The notes under the pieces are model-generated. The model was not told where the DNA came from and did no database searches. It saw only the letters and a program-made list of their open reading frames with translations. DNA of 64,000 nucleotides, taken from Strongylocentrotus droebachiensis (lineage: Eukaryota > Echinodermata > Echinoidea > Camarodonta > Strongylocentrotidae). Positions within the stretch are counted from its first letter, which is position 1. Each line of letters starts with the position of its first letter. The translations under genes and the position numbers were made by a program. The stretch lies in contig JAVYIG010000319.1 in NCBI GenBank assembly GCA_035222895.1, positions 496,001 to 560,000 on the forward strand, given 5' to 3'. Below, piece by piece: positions 1 to 13,109 of this stretch.

Positions 1-222
1 ACAACACGTACACCGGGGCGGGCCGGGCGTCGGGTACGACCGCGAACGCCAATCCGACGTCGTACGGTGGAGCCACCTGCTCCCCGAATGTCTACGTGGC
101 TCCCACTATCAATTGCTCCACCAATGAGCTCCAGGTGGAGCTGAAGAGGATCCAGCAGGACGTGGCCATGCTGTATGAGAATATGCAAAGGCTGGTGGAT
201 CGAGTAGGCTCAGCGCTGCCAG
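1..222 (+). CDS. FReD protein gene, 5'-most visible exon (Cys segment plus coiled coil), partial
   Basis: The open frame enters from the left edge in phase (first full codon at 3) and ends at a good donor, CCAG|GTAAGC, leaving one base of the next codon. It encodes a Gly/Ala/Thr-rich stretch, two cysteines (ATCSPNVY and TINCST, the latter also an N-glycosylation sequon), then an amphipathic segment ELQVELKRIQQDVAMLYENM that looks like a trimerising coiled coil. That is the usual layout upstream of a fibrinogen C-terminal domain in ficolin-, angiopoietin- and tenascin-like proteins. The phase-1 end matches the phase-1 start of the exon at 28992, so the join reads [13 protein letters not shown]. 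The 5' end of the gene, with any signal peptide, lies outside the window. Assignment to the same transcript is inferred from phase and domain order; an additional small exon in between cannot be excluded. Confidence 0.8.
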
Positions 223-2551
223 GTAAGCCTTCACATTATTAAATCATAACGCCCCTTGCGTCATCGGTTTGCTTGACGTTTGATTGCGTCAGAAACGTTG
301 ACGCGCCATGCCACGTGAGATGAGCGTGCTATTTCATTTAAAAAAAAGAGGAATTTGTTAAATTTACAGCGTATGGGAGCAATGTCTTCACGGGGTTGAA
401 TAGCGCGGGTATTTAACGCAATCGAAATAACGCATTGTGTGCATTTTAGGGGGGCACTCTCATACACCTAATGGCGTAAGTATCGCACATGAAAAGGTGC
501 CTTTTTTGGTTTTGTGTGATCAGTGTTTGAAAAAAAAACCTTTTAAGGAAAGCTTCTAAAACGCTGTATAGCTGAAAAAGACACGCTTTCGATACTTTTT
601 CTGGACGTTGGTGCGTAGCAAGTCATGTCGGGAGTAACCCCCCCCCCCCCCCCCCCGGGTAACAGGATGTAAATTTGAATCCTATATCTTACTATAGATA
701 GGGAAGGGGGCGAATGGTCAAAATGCTGGCCCATGCAAGATGGAATCCCAATTTACTGAATTCATGAGTGTGCCTGGTGTACTCATTCTAGTTATTATCA
801 TGGAATTGAATTAAACTAAATTTTGTTTACCATAATAACATTTACTGTATCATCGTAACTCTTTAGCCTAACAAACAGATATGACCAAGAATGTATCCAG
901 TTTTGTTAATAATGATTTGTACAATATGTATTCGATTTGAGAGAAAATAATTAAATAATTAAAAAAGACAAAGAAAAAAGGAAAACAAGAAAAAGAAAAG
1001 AAAGAAAGCAAAATAGAAGATGAAGAATGATTGCATAGGGTGTATTTCACACACCTGCACACGTCGACTTCCAAAGTCAATGTAGTTCTAATAATTGAAT
1101 CAAGTGATCCCAAATTCAATAGTAAGTGGATGGACAACCGTGTAATTTCATTAGTGACCTACCAAAATAAAATTAATTATATAGACTTCAGACAGTGAGG
1201 CCGCAAGAGTGGATTTAATATAATTATCTGGTAAAACGGGTGATATCATTATGGAAGATTACAATCGAACGAAGTGAAAGGGAACAAAGAAAGATAGATT
1301 GGTAGATTTAAACTACAGGGAGGGGGAGAGAGAGAGAGAGAGAGAGAAAGATGAAAACATTTTACATGGTAATGCAAATGTTGTATTACTTATTTGTACC
1401 CGATAATAATAATGAAATAAGCGTTATGAATATGACTTGAGGCGCTTATATATTGTAGAAGGAAAGAGAGGAGAGAGAGAAAGAAAGGGGGGGGGGGGGA
1501 TATGGTTTGTGTAAATAGAAATTAAGTTGATAAATTATTTATACCCACGCTTGTTTGTAGGCATCAAAGTGTCAAACTGTGGTTCAGTGTCATTGTGGTG
1601 TGACTTAATTACTGTCAATGAAAGTAACATTTATATTCTCAGCATTATCTTTACCTTCTTCGTACAGACAATAATAGCCTGGCATTGTGGTTTTAGACTG
1701 GCAATTGCCTATATATTGCTTACTTCCGCTCATGTTTGATAATGTTACATTCTGCTCTAGCCTGTTTCATGTGAATAATTTTATTCGGTGTATGACGATG
1801 TATTCTCGACATCAGAGGGAAAAACACTTACCCTTAAATTTTCACAATTCAATTTCGTCTTACGTGAGGGTTGATGAGAGTAAATATAAAAACTCATCAT
1901 TTAGGATTATTCTCTTTGAAGAAAAAAAACGGCATGTGCATTGTAAGAGAAAGTGGCAAATTAATGGAAATACAGGCTTATTAATAAAGTTAATCTTTTC
2001 GAAACAGAATTCTGTAAGAGTTCTTGTACATTGGACAAGGACAGTTTCACTACCCTTTCTCTAAGAAAAGGGTACGGTAGCTTTAGGAGAGAGAAAAACG
2101 GTCCCGACCCGTTTTTTAAACAAAAATTGGATACCTTAAAGTACACCCCCAAATGTGTCCCCTTTCAAATTGTCGACCCGATAGGTAGCTGAATATGTGA
2201 AGACGATCCTTCTCCCCGCCACCGGGCTCGTCAGATCTTTTGTCAGAATTGTGTTTTAACCCCCCCCCCCCCCCCCCCCTATCCCTCCCCCGTGTTCAAA
2301 GTGGTATACCGTATATACTAGAGGAACATCAACATCGTTACTACACTTTAAGGAAGAGTTTTCGCACTTGCTTTTTCTTGAAATATTACTGATAATGATT
2401 TAGAGGAAATCTGATTTATAGATATGCCCTTTTATCTTCATGATTCATCGCTTTTATGGGGTCATCCTGAAATCCGGAAAATCCTCTCTAAAGTCAAAAG
2501 GAGCATGTCGATTCAGTGGCGTATCCACCACCTTCACATCAGAATGAAACT
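223..2551. other. First part of the 28.8 kb FReD intron: simple repeats only
   Basis: No exon-like sequence is seen. It contains a 19-base C tract (638-656), (GA)n at 1326-1346, a GA-rich to poly-G patch at about 1460-1500 and a 20-base C tract at 2260-2279. The rest is AT-rich non-coding sequence with no recognised element. Confidence 0.6.
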
Positions 2552-3089
2552 TTAAGATACTATGTCCCTTTTGCAGCCAACCTCGAATTCTGTAGAACTT
2601 TGCAGGAATTTTGAATATGTCATGTATGTCCTATCTGTGAAATTTAAACGTTAGCAGTGTCCTAATATTCAAATTATGCAAGGAAACCTGTTTACTTGCT
2701 AGACTTCACTGTCATACACTATTGTCAGTATTGAGTGACCGACTGGATTTGTCTTCTTCTTTGGTAATAACATACCGGTACATAAAAAGGATTTGTCTAC
2801 ATCAATAACTCACTTCTTGTTTTATGGCTAAAATTAAACTGATTGAATCTTTGCGCAGCATAAAACGTACGACCATGCGGTACAGTGGTCTGAAAATCAA
2901 GACTATTACTTATTGGCTCTATAGCTCCTAAGTCGATTTGACAACTAATAGTCATTATTTTCCCACTTAAAGACATTTTCAAGCCCTATTTTTTAAAGGG
3001 GAGTTCTAAATTAGTATTATCTTTCAAATGCCATTGGAATTTAACCTTTTCATTTTTGTTGGCCTGCAAAAGGGACATAGTACCTTTAA
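2552..3089 (-). mobile_element. TTAA-flanked foldback element, family A, copy 1
   Basis: About 538 bp bounded by TTAA on both sides, with inverted ends (A/G)GTACTATGTCCC...GGGACATAGTACC. A second copy in opposite orientation lies at 26339-26877 and is similar along the whole length, with small indels. No transposase frame is present, so it is non-autonomous. TTAA target duplications are typical of piggyBac-type (and some Kolobok-type) transposition; the superfamily is inferred from TTAA alone. Confidence 0.75.
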
Positions 3090-3296
3090 AGGCATCGTTT
3101 ACAATTTTAAATCTGAGATGCATGGCCCTTCGTGTTATCAGTGTCTGTGATACGGTGTAATATTGAAGCCCTAAACAAATTGCGATTCAAAATGATCATG
3201 AAGTGCCTCAAAAAAGTAAAAATCTTTGAGTGACCGGTTTTACCATACTCATTTTCTCCAATAGACTGTAGTGTTATAAAAACCGTTAGAGAAACG
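3086..3296 (+). mobile_element. TTAA-end element, family B, 3'-truncated copy
   Basis: Starts at the TTAA that ends the family A element and is co-linear with the first ~210 bp of the complete copy at 21334-21721 (shared stretches include CAGTGTCTGTGATA and the AAAAATCTTTGAGTGACC region). The right half is missing. Its insertion directly against family A suggests reuse of the same TTAA target. Confidence 0.65.
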
Positions 3297-4659
3297 AATA
3301 ATTAAATTCCGATTACCAATGTCCATTATATCTTTCACCGAGGGGGACGTTGGCCCACCCCTCCCCATGACCCCATACCATTAGGTTATATACGAAATAA
3401 TGAAGAAAACAAACAGATGAAGAAACAAATAACAAGAACAAGTGGAATGCAGTTATAATATAATAACAAAATATACATAAATAGCAACACCAAATTGAAA
3501 AGAAACTCAACTATGATATAAATTCGAGTTTTATTATATAAATAAAGTGAAAATCGCTATCAAAGGTGTCAGATATTGGAACCCCGGACCGTTTTATTCC
3601 CAAGTTTCTCTATATCGCTCTTTCAGAAATTGGCGGGTATCGGAGAATGAAAGAAAATAATGAATACAAAAGATTTAATCCGTAACCGTCGAAATTGGAA
3701 TCCAAACAAAGAAGTACTAAAAATGGTTGGTTTCTTTTAGTTTGTTTTCTCGGAAGTAACTTTCCCGCAAACAGCTGTTTTTGGACACTCAATCTGATTA
3801 ATATTTCCTCCCAATTGGTCCAATAATGTATCCTATTGACGACTCAGTGGGATCTTTAAAAATCCCTGTGGCAGGAAATACCAAACGGAATAACATCCCT
3901 TCGCGTGAGCTGTATATGAAATCGGAGACCGTATTACGTTCTGATTTCACAACTTGAAAGTGCAATATCATTTGTTTTGTTCGAACAAAGCAAAAATATT
4001 ATGTGGTCAATTATTATGTATTTCAGTTTCCCCTTATCATTATCACTTACTTTCCTTGAACTACTTACTTTCCAAAAATGATATATTCAGCCGCATTGTG
4101 ATACACTAGACATTAATCTAGTTGCCTGAAAACGTTTCATTTTTTCAAGAAAGAAAGACAAAACTTTATGACAAATAATGGCAAAATCTACAACATTTTA
4201 ACCCCGCTTATCTTTGTTTTAATGATAAAAAATATTATTGAAAACCAGTCATAACTTAAATTTATGATAACTGAAGTTAGATACGCTATTTGACTGCAGC
4301 TTGATATAGGTAAGCCGATAACATTTATAATAGAATCTTTTTACTACTTACACGATCGCAAATTTGACTCAAGGGTAATTCAATACCCATTTGTAAATTC
4401 TATAGATATCATGTTGAGCTTGTGTAATGTGTCTCATTACTAATGCTTGCAACATTTTAGAGGTCATTAAGTTTTCCATTCGACCACGCGACGCATTCCA
4501 GGAAGGGACACTCAACTAGGATTTCGTTAACGACAACAATAACAACGCTACCCAACGACCACAATGGGATAAACAGATAACAATGAATCAGCACGCCGTA
4601 AGAGGTTGTGATGATCTCGGTGAATGATCTCCTCATGTAGGCCTGTCACGCGTTATGTT
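3297..4659. other. AT-rich intron sequence, nothing recognised
   Basis: No coding-like frame, tandem repeat or paired inverted ends could be seen. It is ordinary AT-rich intronic sequence, possibly with very old repeat remnants. Confidence 0.5.
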
Positions 4660-5280
4660 TTTTATAAGATGATGTTGCGGATCCTGATCAAATGATTGGT
4701 TGAGAGCGTACACGTGACCAGGCATTTATTTTGCCTAATGTGTAATTTTACATCTGACCGGTCATTAGTAAAACCATGTTATAAAACAAATAAAACATCA
4801 TATTATAATATACAAATAATACACATCAGTGAGGGCATTAGTAAGGATTACACACACGAGGTACTTTTGAAAAAGTCTAAAACGCCCGAGGCGATAGTCG
4901 AGGGTGTTTGGACTGTTTTGAAGGTACCGAGTGTGGGTAATTTTTACTAATGCCCGAACAAAATGATGTGTATTATTTGTTTTATAAGATTATGTTTTAT
5001 TTGTTTTATAAAATGATGTTTTATAACATGATTTCGATAATGACCGGTCATTATCCAAATTACGCGTTAGGCAAAATAAATGGCTGGTCACGTGTACGCT
5101 TTCAACCAATCATTTGATTAGGATCCACGTCATCATCTTATAAAACAAGATAATACACATCATTTTGTTCGGGCATTAGTAAAATTACCCACACTCGGTA
5201 CCTTCGAAACAGTCCAAACTCCCTCGACTATCGCCTCGGGCGTGTTCTTACTAATGCCCTCACTGATGTGTATTATTTGT
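4660..5280. mobile_element. Nested foldback complex: two inverted-repeat elements inside and beside each other
   Basis: Outer arms of about 128 bp at 4660-4787 and 5018-5145 are near-perfect inverted repeats (e.g. AAATGATTGGTTGA, GTACACGTGACCAG, GACCGGTCATTA). Between them lies an inner element, 4812-4980, with its own inverted ends (AATACACATCA...TGATGTGTATT, plus GGGCATTAGTAA / TTACTAATGCCC). A second copy of the inner element, in the opposite orientation, abuts the outer right arm at 5149-5280. Neither has coding capacity, so both are MITE-like. The block is flanked by a degenerate direct repeat (TGAATGATCTCCTCAT at ~4621; TGAATGATGATCTCCTCAT at ~5651). Confidence 0.7.
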
Positions 5281-5776
5281 ATAATAATCAACACACTGAT
5301 AGAGAAATGGATGTTATGGGATTCATCGGGGAGAGGGAGGGAGAATGGGCTCAATGAATGAAGTTACTGTATGTTAATAATAAACGTAAAACGTTATATA
5401 AATATTACAAATCAATCAAGAGGGAGGGGGAGCCCGGGGGAGGGGGGGGGGGGGGAGGGAGAGTGAGGGGCGCCAATGATGAACTTATTGTGGGTATTTC
5501 ACGCGTTATGTTTATAATAAACACAAAAAGCGTAGATAGAAGAACAGATAGAAGAGAAAAGGTGAAGAGGGATGGGGGAAGCGAGAGAGAGAGAGAGAGA
5601 AAGGGAGAGAGGGAGAGAGAATGGGGTAGAGCGGTAATGAACTCAATGAATGATGATCTCCTCATTTCCGCCTGTCAAACATTTTATGTATGTCTTTTTG
5701 TTTAATTATTCAGCACACACACAAAAAAAGCTCATTGCAAGATTGATCAAAATAAGTAGGCAGTGAGAGGGGATAC

Positions 5777-5815
<39 letters not shown>

Positions 5816-6929
5816 TAGATAAACAAAATAATATAAATAGAAAAGACATGACGTACGATCACAGGAATATAGAGGAACATACAAGGAAGAAACAGTAGTA
5901 GCTATATACGGAGAGGGAAAAAGAAGAAGAGATAGAGGGGCACATCAAATAGAAAGAGGAGAAGAAGTGAAATAGATAAGCAACCTAAGTGAGTAAGATT
6001 AGATGGAGAAAAAAGAAAGAGAGGGGTAGACATTGGCACAACGCATTATTAATAATGAGGGTTGTATTATTGCGTGTAAAGGTTACCCATCTTAAAAATG
6101 ATCTATTGGTATAGTTGTCAGTCAGAGAACAAGTCCATTTACCAAAAAGTGTCATTAGGCCTTCCGTGTAAAATGAGAAGACAATGCTCTCAAAGAGACA
6201 TTCACTGCTGAAATCCCGCAGTATTGAACCATAATGATTTTTTTCTTTCTTTGCATTTGCCATTTGCGTGTGTTTATTTTACCGCAGAAAACACACAGCC
6301 TAATTGTGATTCACAAAACAGTCACTTCCTTCAATTGCAATGTCTGGGACTGCACTGAGTTCCTGATTCACCACTTCCTAAATCGCCTTGAAAAACAGGC
6401 AAAAATCCTTGCAAAAGTTCGCTCGTGCTATTATTATCAGCTGCTATTAATAAAATGTTGCCGGAATAAAGTCAAGACAGTGAAGCCGCATCGAGATTCC
6501 CCCCTTCCTACCAATTTCCGCACGCTTTTAGCAGAAGAATGTGGATATTATTGATTTGTTCCATAGTCATCGTTACTGCGTTCATACTCAGTTCACAGTT
6601 AGCTCTCGCTTTGTTAACACCATCTGTACATGTATATACACGCAAATCTCGATTTCATTTGCAAGATTCATGCACAGAAAGCAGACATTATCGCACTCTG
6701 TCCTTCCTTTCTAGCAGTAAGTCAAACTCGTACTACAACTTATGAGTACAAAATTAGAAGGGGAAATGAAGAAAATGGTAAGAAAGAAACAAATTTAAAA
6801 ATAATTAAAAACAGAAGGAAGCGAAAGAAAGGAATTCAAACTTCGTTCAATGCTGTGATGAAAGTAGACAAAAATAGTGTAATAATAATACCAATACTAA
6901 CAATTACTACTATAATGTGTCTTATTTAC
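5281..6929. other. Intron sequence rich in GA microsatellites
   Basis: Contains a G-rich run at 5420-5465, GA-rich tracts at 5583-5630 and (AG)n at about 5778-5815. The long open frames seen in either strand here come from the purine bias and are not genes. The remainder, to 6929, is unremarkable. Confidence 0.55.
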
Positions 6930-7145
6930 CCAGGGTAGCCACATCAGTATTAATACTGCTCTTCCTGCGCTCCCTGTAATTATAATTCCCTAGCATTGCC
7001 AACTACCCATTTACACCTGGGTGGAGAGTGGCAAATGTGGAATAATGTCTTGCCAAAGGACGTTATAGTGCTGGACTAGGATCCGAAACCTCAACCCTAG
7101 GATTGAGAGTCGAATATGAATGATCCATTATTACCACGACACATC
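6930..7145 (+). mobile_element. SINE-like repeat, copy 1
   Basis: The segment around 7005-7070 (ACCCATTTACACCTGGGTGG, then GAGAGTGGCAAATGTGGA, AATGTCTTGCCAAAGGACG) is homologous to 11850-11935, which has the same blocks in the same order. Short length, lack of coding potential and dispersion point to a SINE. Exact ends are not clear. Confidence 0.5.
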
Positions 7146-7198
7146 TACAGCGTTCTTGGTAGGTTAATGTTAATGGCCCTTATGGCGCGATATGAATC

Positions 7199-7382
7199 GG
7201 GTGTCAGTGACACAAAGACGTGACTCCATTTTGGCCATTTTGAAAAAAAGTGGTTTATGTGTCACTGAGCACTTGGGCCTAAGGAGTTTGTGTTTTCTAG
7301 AAAGCCCACATTTTTCTGAACATTTTGATATCAAATACTCATTTTGGCAAATATGGAGTTACATCTTTGTGTCACTGACCCC
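7199..7382. mobile_element. Foldback element, 184 bp, GGGTGTCAGTGACAC ends
   Basis: The arms GTCAGTGACACAAAGACGTG and, at the right, the inverse of CATCTTTGTGTCACTGACCC pair over about 40 bp, continuing through CTCCATTTTGGCC / GGCAAATATGGAG. No coding potential. Looks like a MITE; the target duplication is not clear. Confidence 0.6.
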
Positions 7383-8096
7383 TCGGAAAGTACTGTGCTG
7401 ACTGATAATATCAGATTTCGGAACTACATGTAAGCCTATCGTAATTATGAGGATGATTATGAATATGAATATTTTTCTTTTTAGGTGTTTATACAAAAGG
7501 AGCAAACCACAAAGTGGAAGTAATCGATAAATGTATTCCGTACATGTCGGATGTAAAAGAAGGGAAGCTATCTTTCTTGTTTCGGATGTAGTGGGCTTAT
7601 GGGCTAAATTGTGGATATGATATGTGGGTGTATGTGTATCCTAAACGTACCGGTATGTTGCTCTTTTAAAGTAAAGATCGAGTTCTAATACGAAATTTGA
7701 TTTAATAACTTGTGAGTTTTTTTTAAAAAATTGGGGGGACGTCGGTTTTAAAGAATATCAAACGAGAGATATCTCTTGAAAATTCCCTCATATTCGAAAT
7801 ACGGCGAGATATAACTCAAAAAGTTTGGACAAAAACTCTCATTCTTCATGAGTGCGTAGTCCCATATAATCATTTTTTGGTTGCAGTGTTTGTGATCTTC
7901 AGCAAGATTGAGCCAATTTTTTTTCAATCTGATCATTTCAACATGTCACAGTACATGAATATATCACTTTTATGTACTTCATATACACGGCCTTTCCAAT
8001 AGACCATTTTCGTTCTGTAACAAAGTGTAATGCATAATGTGTTTGTGAAGTGACTTGAAACGAATTTTCTCATTCACCTGTTACGATTTTTTTCTT
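7383..8096. other. Intron sequence, nothing recognised
   Basis: AT-rich sequence without paired ends, tandem structure or exon-like frames. Part of 7995-8096 resembles sequence beside the related foldback element at 57 kb and may be its outer region. Confidence 0.4.
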
Positions 8097-8207
8097 CCAA
8101 TAGTCAGAATGCTGATTGCATACATTACCTGTTATCACGTAGGGAAAGCCAAAATGTTTGTCCGACCTAGCAACACATAATGTATGTAACTTGTATTCTG
8201 ATTATTA
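8097..8207. mobile_element. Foldback element family M, copy 1
   Basis: Inverted arms: CCAATAGTCAGAATGCTGAT / the inverse of GTATTCTGATTATT, continuing through TTGCATACATTA / TAATGTATG and GACCTAGCAACA. A better preserved copy is at 56890-57004, sharing AATAGTCAGAATGC and CCTAGCAACA. The flanks on the left also look related, so the full unit may be longer. Confidence 0.55.
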
Positions 8208-8833
8208 AGTTACACATATAAATACCAGGTGAATGTAAATCTAGTCGCCGGGTAAACGTGTATAAATCTTAAATACATTTTGAAAATCGTCTACTGCCTC
8301 TATACAATTCCTCTCGCAATGTTATCGCATAATCAGAACTGACTTTATCTTTAAAGACCCTTTCCTATGAAAATGCAACTTTATATAAATGAAAAACTGA
8401 ATGAATCTAGAATACAAATATAAAAGAATAAAAAGTATTTACCCTTTCATTATTGCACAAAAATAAATTAAAACCTCATTTTCCGCACCCCTCCAAATAA
8501 CGGGTCAACAGGGGTCAAATTTTCCGAAGTTACAGTGACGACATAACATGTGGACCCGACCGGTTCAAGTATTAGCTGAGGCGATGAGCTGTGCTTAAAT
8601 TCATGCAAAGTTATTGTAAATAGGCGTACTCCACACAAGATGATGTCATCAAGTCGATAGCAAGTCCACAACTTCCGATTTTCAAAGCTTTAGATTTTGA
8701 GTTTTCAGAGAGCTGATACTCCTCTGACAGACACTGAAATGGCGTATAATTGATATTATTGTCATCTATGGCTCATTAGCTTTCCGTTGATATATAATTC
8801 ATCCATTTCATTTTTCAGTTCGGATAATGGTCT
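8208..8833. other. Intron sequence, nothing recognised
   Basis: No exon-like frames, repeats or paired ends detected. Confidence 0.4.
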
Positions 8834-9363
8834 TTAAAGTGACTTGGTAACATTGTTGAAGGTTGATGAAAAAATTGCTTAATTTTTGTATAAAATGTTC
8901 TACTGTACTAAACCCTCTGACATGCAAAAAATCCTGAAAAAATTCCCAAACCACGAACATATCTATGATTTTCTTTGAAGGAGTCGATGTACGACACCCT
9001 CTAACAGTGATTAACAGTAAATTCTCCCAACCATTTTTGAATTTTTCCCAACCGTTTTCCATGAAAAATAAAACATAAAACAGGCTATAACAAATCTGTC
9101 AACACTTAAATGTCTGGAATGGAATGTAGAGCCATTTGATTGCTTTGTGACGATTTCCATTCACCTAAAATGTAATTAAATTGTAATAATATAGTTGGGA
9201 GAATTAAGGAATCGATCAGATCAGTTTTTCTCAATTTGTACCATGAATAATGGTCCGTTTTCACTTAAATTTTCAGATTATCTTTAATTGTACATCTAGC
9301 ATTAAAGTCACTACCTTTAGCACCACTATCTCTCACCTGAACAATGTTACCAAGTCCCTTTAA
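8834..9363. mobile_element. TTAA-flanked foldback element, family C
   Basis: About 530 bp between TTAA at 8834-8837 and TTAA at 9360-9363. The terminal inverted repeat is AAGTGACTTGGTAACATTGT on the left and the inverse of ACAATGTTACCAAGTCCCTT on the right. No transposase frame. Same TTAA type as families A, B, D and E in this window but with a different TIR. Confidence 0.7.
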
Positions 9364-11704
9364 GTATGGCTATAGTTAGTAAGTGGGAGTATTTGTATCC
9401 TAAATAGTCATCACGTACCGGTATGTTTTTCTTTTAACATGCCAACAAAAAACTACTCCACGACCGCATTGACCTCGATTGCAAACCAGGGAGAAATTGT
9501 GAAATATGTCATGAATGAATATGCAGAAATCATTTATGATTGAAAACAGGAAGATAAAGGTTGAAAACAATCGAATGCCGTGGTTTGGGGAGTGATTCTG
9601 AAAACCACCCTTTATAAAGTTGTTAAATGTTTATGTGGATAATGTCGTAATGGCAGGGTATGGTTAAGAGTAATGGGATTGGTTTGAGGCTTGGTTTGAG
9701 GTTTGAGGTGAATTATAAAAAATGAATTACCTTTGTTGGAAAATCTTACCGGAGTTTAACGATTCATTCAGCTTAACAATCATGTCAATATTGATATTTG
9801 TGTGTAGGGATCGGGAGAGGGTTAGAAAGAAAGAGAAACAGAGAATGGGAAAGATAGAGAGAAAGAAAGAGAGACAGAAAAAGAGAGAAGAAAAAATTAT
9901 AGAGAGGGAGAGATGTGGATAGGAGATCGAGGGAAAGAGCTGGTTAGAAACACCACGAGATAGAAGAATAGACACAAAACAAATTGACCCAGCTACTTCA
10001 TTTTTTTGTATCGTTATTAAAGTCTCCTGTATATTATATATTTAGAGGTACAACAGAGAGGACAAACTGTCATCCTTGTTGTACACATAATTATAGCTGA
10101 TCATCATGAATATCCTTCTGGGCCCCGGCTTATAAATAGTTGATATAAATTGCAACTATTGTAAATAAGAGATAGGAGACTTTAAACTTGCGAATGATTG
10201 AAGGACTCGCGATTGATTCGGATCAACCGAACTCATTATAAGTATATTGTATATTTTTCACGGCACGTAACACCATCTCATGAAGGTGTGACATCTCAAT
10301 TTCCCTCATCTTTAAATGACGTCAAAATCTGCATTCTACATGCTTGATCAATTTTATCGGTCCATTCATGCAAAAACTAATTATTTGCGTTATTGCCATT
10401 TCTCCATATACATATACTGTAAAAGAAATTGCGAGATCCAATTTGATGCATTCAAGAAACACGGCAGAGTGAAGGCGTGAAAATTCATTATCCAAACAAT
10501 TTGATTTTGTCAGAATATAGCGTTATGGACACACTTGATTGATTTCTTATTTTTATGAGCAATATCTTTTGATAAAAAAATGTTCCATCTAAATTTCCAA
10601 GATAGAAAATCATGGTTATATATGGTTATCATCATTTAACACTACTCTAACTATTTACACGATATAAATGAGCTTTCATTGTATCATTTAAATTCATATC
10701 GCGAAAAAACAAACTAATTTCCGAACATTCTTTTTCACATTTTGGCGGTTTGTTGTTCTTGAACTCAAATGTTAGAGTTAGAGGGCATTTTATTTATGCA
10801 GCGCCAGCGGCGAATCCAGGGTTCTTTTACGATGCCCTTTTTCGTAACTTTTTCTTGACCCCACTTTCTAACACCCATCTCCACTATCGAAGTGTTTACA
10901 CTTATATATTTAATGTGACATACAGACCAATAAATATTCAACTATTACGACCTGACCAAACAATATTTCATCGCGAAATCCGGTGATTATAATCATATTT
11001 CTTCTCAAATCTGTCTCCCAAATATAAATATAAATAAAGGTGGAAAAGGCGCCAATTGTTTATGTTCTTCATCTTATTATTCCCCTCCTCCTCCTCCTCC
11101 TCCTCCTCCTCCTCCTCATACTCATACTCCTCCTTCTTACTCTTGTTCTTGTACTTTCCCTTCTCTTCCTAAGCTATCTGCCTTCTACATGTTCTTCTTC
11201 TTCTCACCCTCCTTCTTCTTCTTCGTCTTTTCTTAATTCTCGTTCGTTTCCTTCTACCCCTTTCTTCTTCTTCTTCTCTTTCTCCTTCTCCTTTTTCTCA
11301 TCCCTTCCTCTCCCCTCCTCCCTTCTTCTTCTTCATCTTCATCATTCTCCATTGAAACCACTTAACGCCTGGGTGGAGGAGTTACCGCTTACAAATATTT
11401 ACCTCCTTGAGATGATGGATTAGGTATTTATGGATGATAAATTTCCGATGAGTCGGTTTGATCAAAGAAGTCTTGACATTGGATGTAATACCCCCAAGGG
11501 TATGGTATCAACCACTGGTCTACTCAATTCGTCAATGAATTTTACACGTTAATGGCAATGCACTTTTTACAGTTAAATGCCATTTGGTCCAGTACAAATT
11601 CGTCCAGTGCCCAGTTCGTTTCAATCCCATCTGATCTATACCAAGATTTGATTGTGGACTATTCAGTAGGTCTTATGTCAATTTGTCATAATAATATCAA
11701 TAGT
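9364..11704. other. Intron sequence with GA-rich and CTC/TTC-rich tracts
   Basis: GA-rich at 9808-9920; (CTC)n at about 11085-11120 followed by CTT/TTC-rich sequence to 11340. The 127-residue open frame across the pyrimidine tract is Leu/Ser/Phe-only and is a low-complexity artefact. No other feature is seen. Confidence 0.55.
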
Positions 11705-11950
11705 ATGTACCACTAATATAGCGCAATTTCTGTCCTAAGACATATCAGTGCGCTTTTAACAAATTACATTATTATCACCCTAGCATTTAGCTCCGGCAGC
11801 CGTTATCAGCGCACAGTGCATTTATACTTTCTAGGAATAATCCTACCAGGTATACCCATTTACCTCACCTGGGTAAAGTGTGGAAAATGCAGATTAATGT
11901 CTTGTCATACAAAGGACATTATTACCACTCGGCCCCGACACCTCTACCTA
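11705..11950 (+). mobile_element. SINE-like repeat, copy 2
   Basis: Shares ordered blocks with 6930-7145 (CCCATTTAC-CTCACCTGGGT, then GTGTGGAAAATGCAG, AATGTCTTG, AAAGGACATTA). Non-coding and dispersed. The two copies differ by many substitutions, so both are old. Confidence 0.5.
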
Positions 11951-13109
11951 GCCTACTCCTTGATCTTGAATGAAGCAAAAAGAATACGAAATGATTTTCG
12001 ACATCATGTAGTTATGGCAAACTGCATTTAAGGAAATGCGACGATCGGACAAATTTACACATGGGCTGGAGTCGCGCTCTTCTTCTGTGATTTAAATGTA
12101 AAAAAATGATGACCTTATGATGAAACAAGAAAGAAATGATACAAAACAAAGCACACAACAACAAAAAGTGGGGTAAAATAAAAACACAAATGAGGACGAG
12201 ATGAGAGAATGGAGATGGAGAATGTGAAATATGAAGAATATGAAAATAAGATGAAAGGAATACTTGATGTACTTGGAGATTTTGTTATTAGTCCTCAAAT
12301 ATATTTGTTTTGATTTATTTTGTCGATTAAATGAAAGGTTTTATATGCGACAGCGCCATGAAAAAGTTATCAATCAAGGGCTTTACCGGTAATCCATGAA
12401 AATCCGCTCAGACAAGCAATACCATGATAGAGAAGATCAATTGGAGGAATGTGCATTTATCTGTTTATTTATTTCCCGTCAGTTTGACGTCATTTGTTAT
12501 GCAAAGGAAAATAAAATGTACACTTGTACAATTACTTTTGTATACTTTGTAAAATGTTATTTGTAATTTATTCATTATATATCATTTGTATTTTTCTTGT
12601 TGAAAATGTAAATACAAATTTGAACTTGAATTTGAAAAATGTCAATTCATTTCAATTCTCTTTATTTTTAACTAAAAACAGAAGATACAAATTTATACAA
12701 AACTATCTTAGTACAATAATATGTTGAACGAATACATTTTAATCGTTTGAGTTTAGAAATGAAATTATAGTTATGTGGAGAATACCTTTGTTTTGAGAGG
12801 AAACAAAATGTTTTATTAAAAGTAAGCAAAAAGAAAAGGGAACGAAAAGAAAGAAAGTTTAAGCCCTAGAATCAAAGGAATAAAAGGAATTAATTCACAC
12901 CTCCCCTTCCCCTCAGAAACCTGCACCACCACACTCCTCTCCCCTCTCATCTGAGAACATGGAATCAGTCAATACTTTGTGGCCTGTCGTTGGGTTCGGA
13001 ATCGGTTTGGTTGGTGGTCGGAATGGGCTTGAAGAGTGTGAGAAGTGTTCAGAAAGATTATCTTCTAGTCAAGTGGTTTGAGGAGGAAGATATCGATGTA
13101 TTCAGTTAG
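11951..13109. other. Intron sequence, nothing recognised
   Basis: AT-rich; short open frames are lysine- or phenylalanine-biased and not supported by splice sites or domains. Confidence 0.45.

Noticed and set aside
4696-5354. Two similar short proteins (shared HISEGISK and VEGVWTV words) on opposite strands
   Set aside because: They are translations of the two inverted copies of the inner foldback element, not genes.
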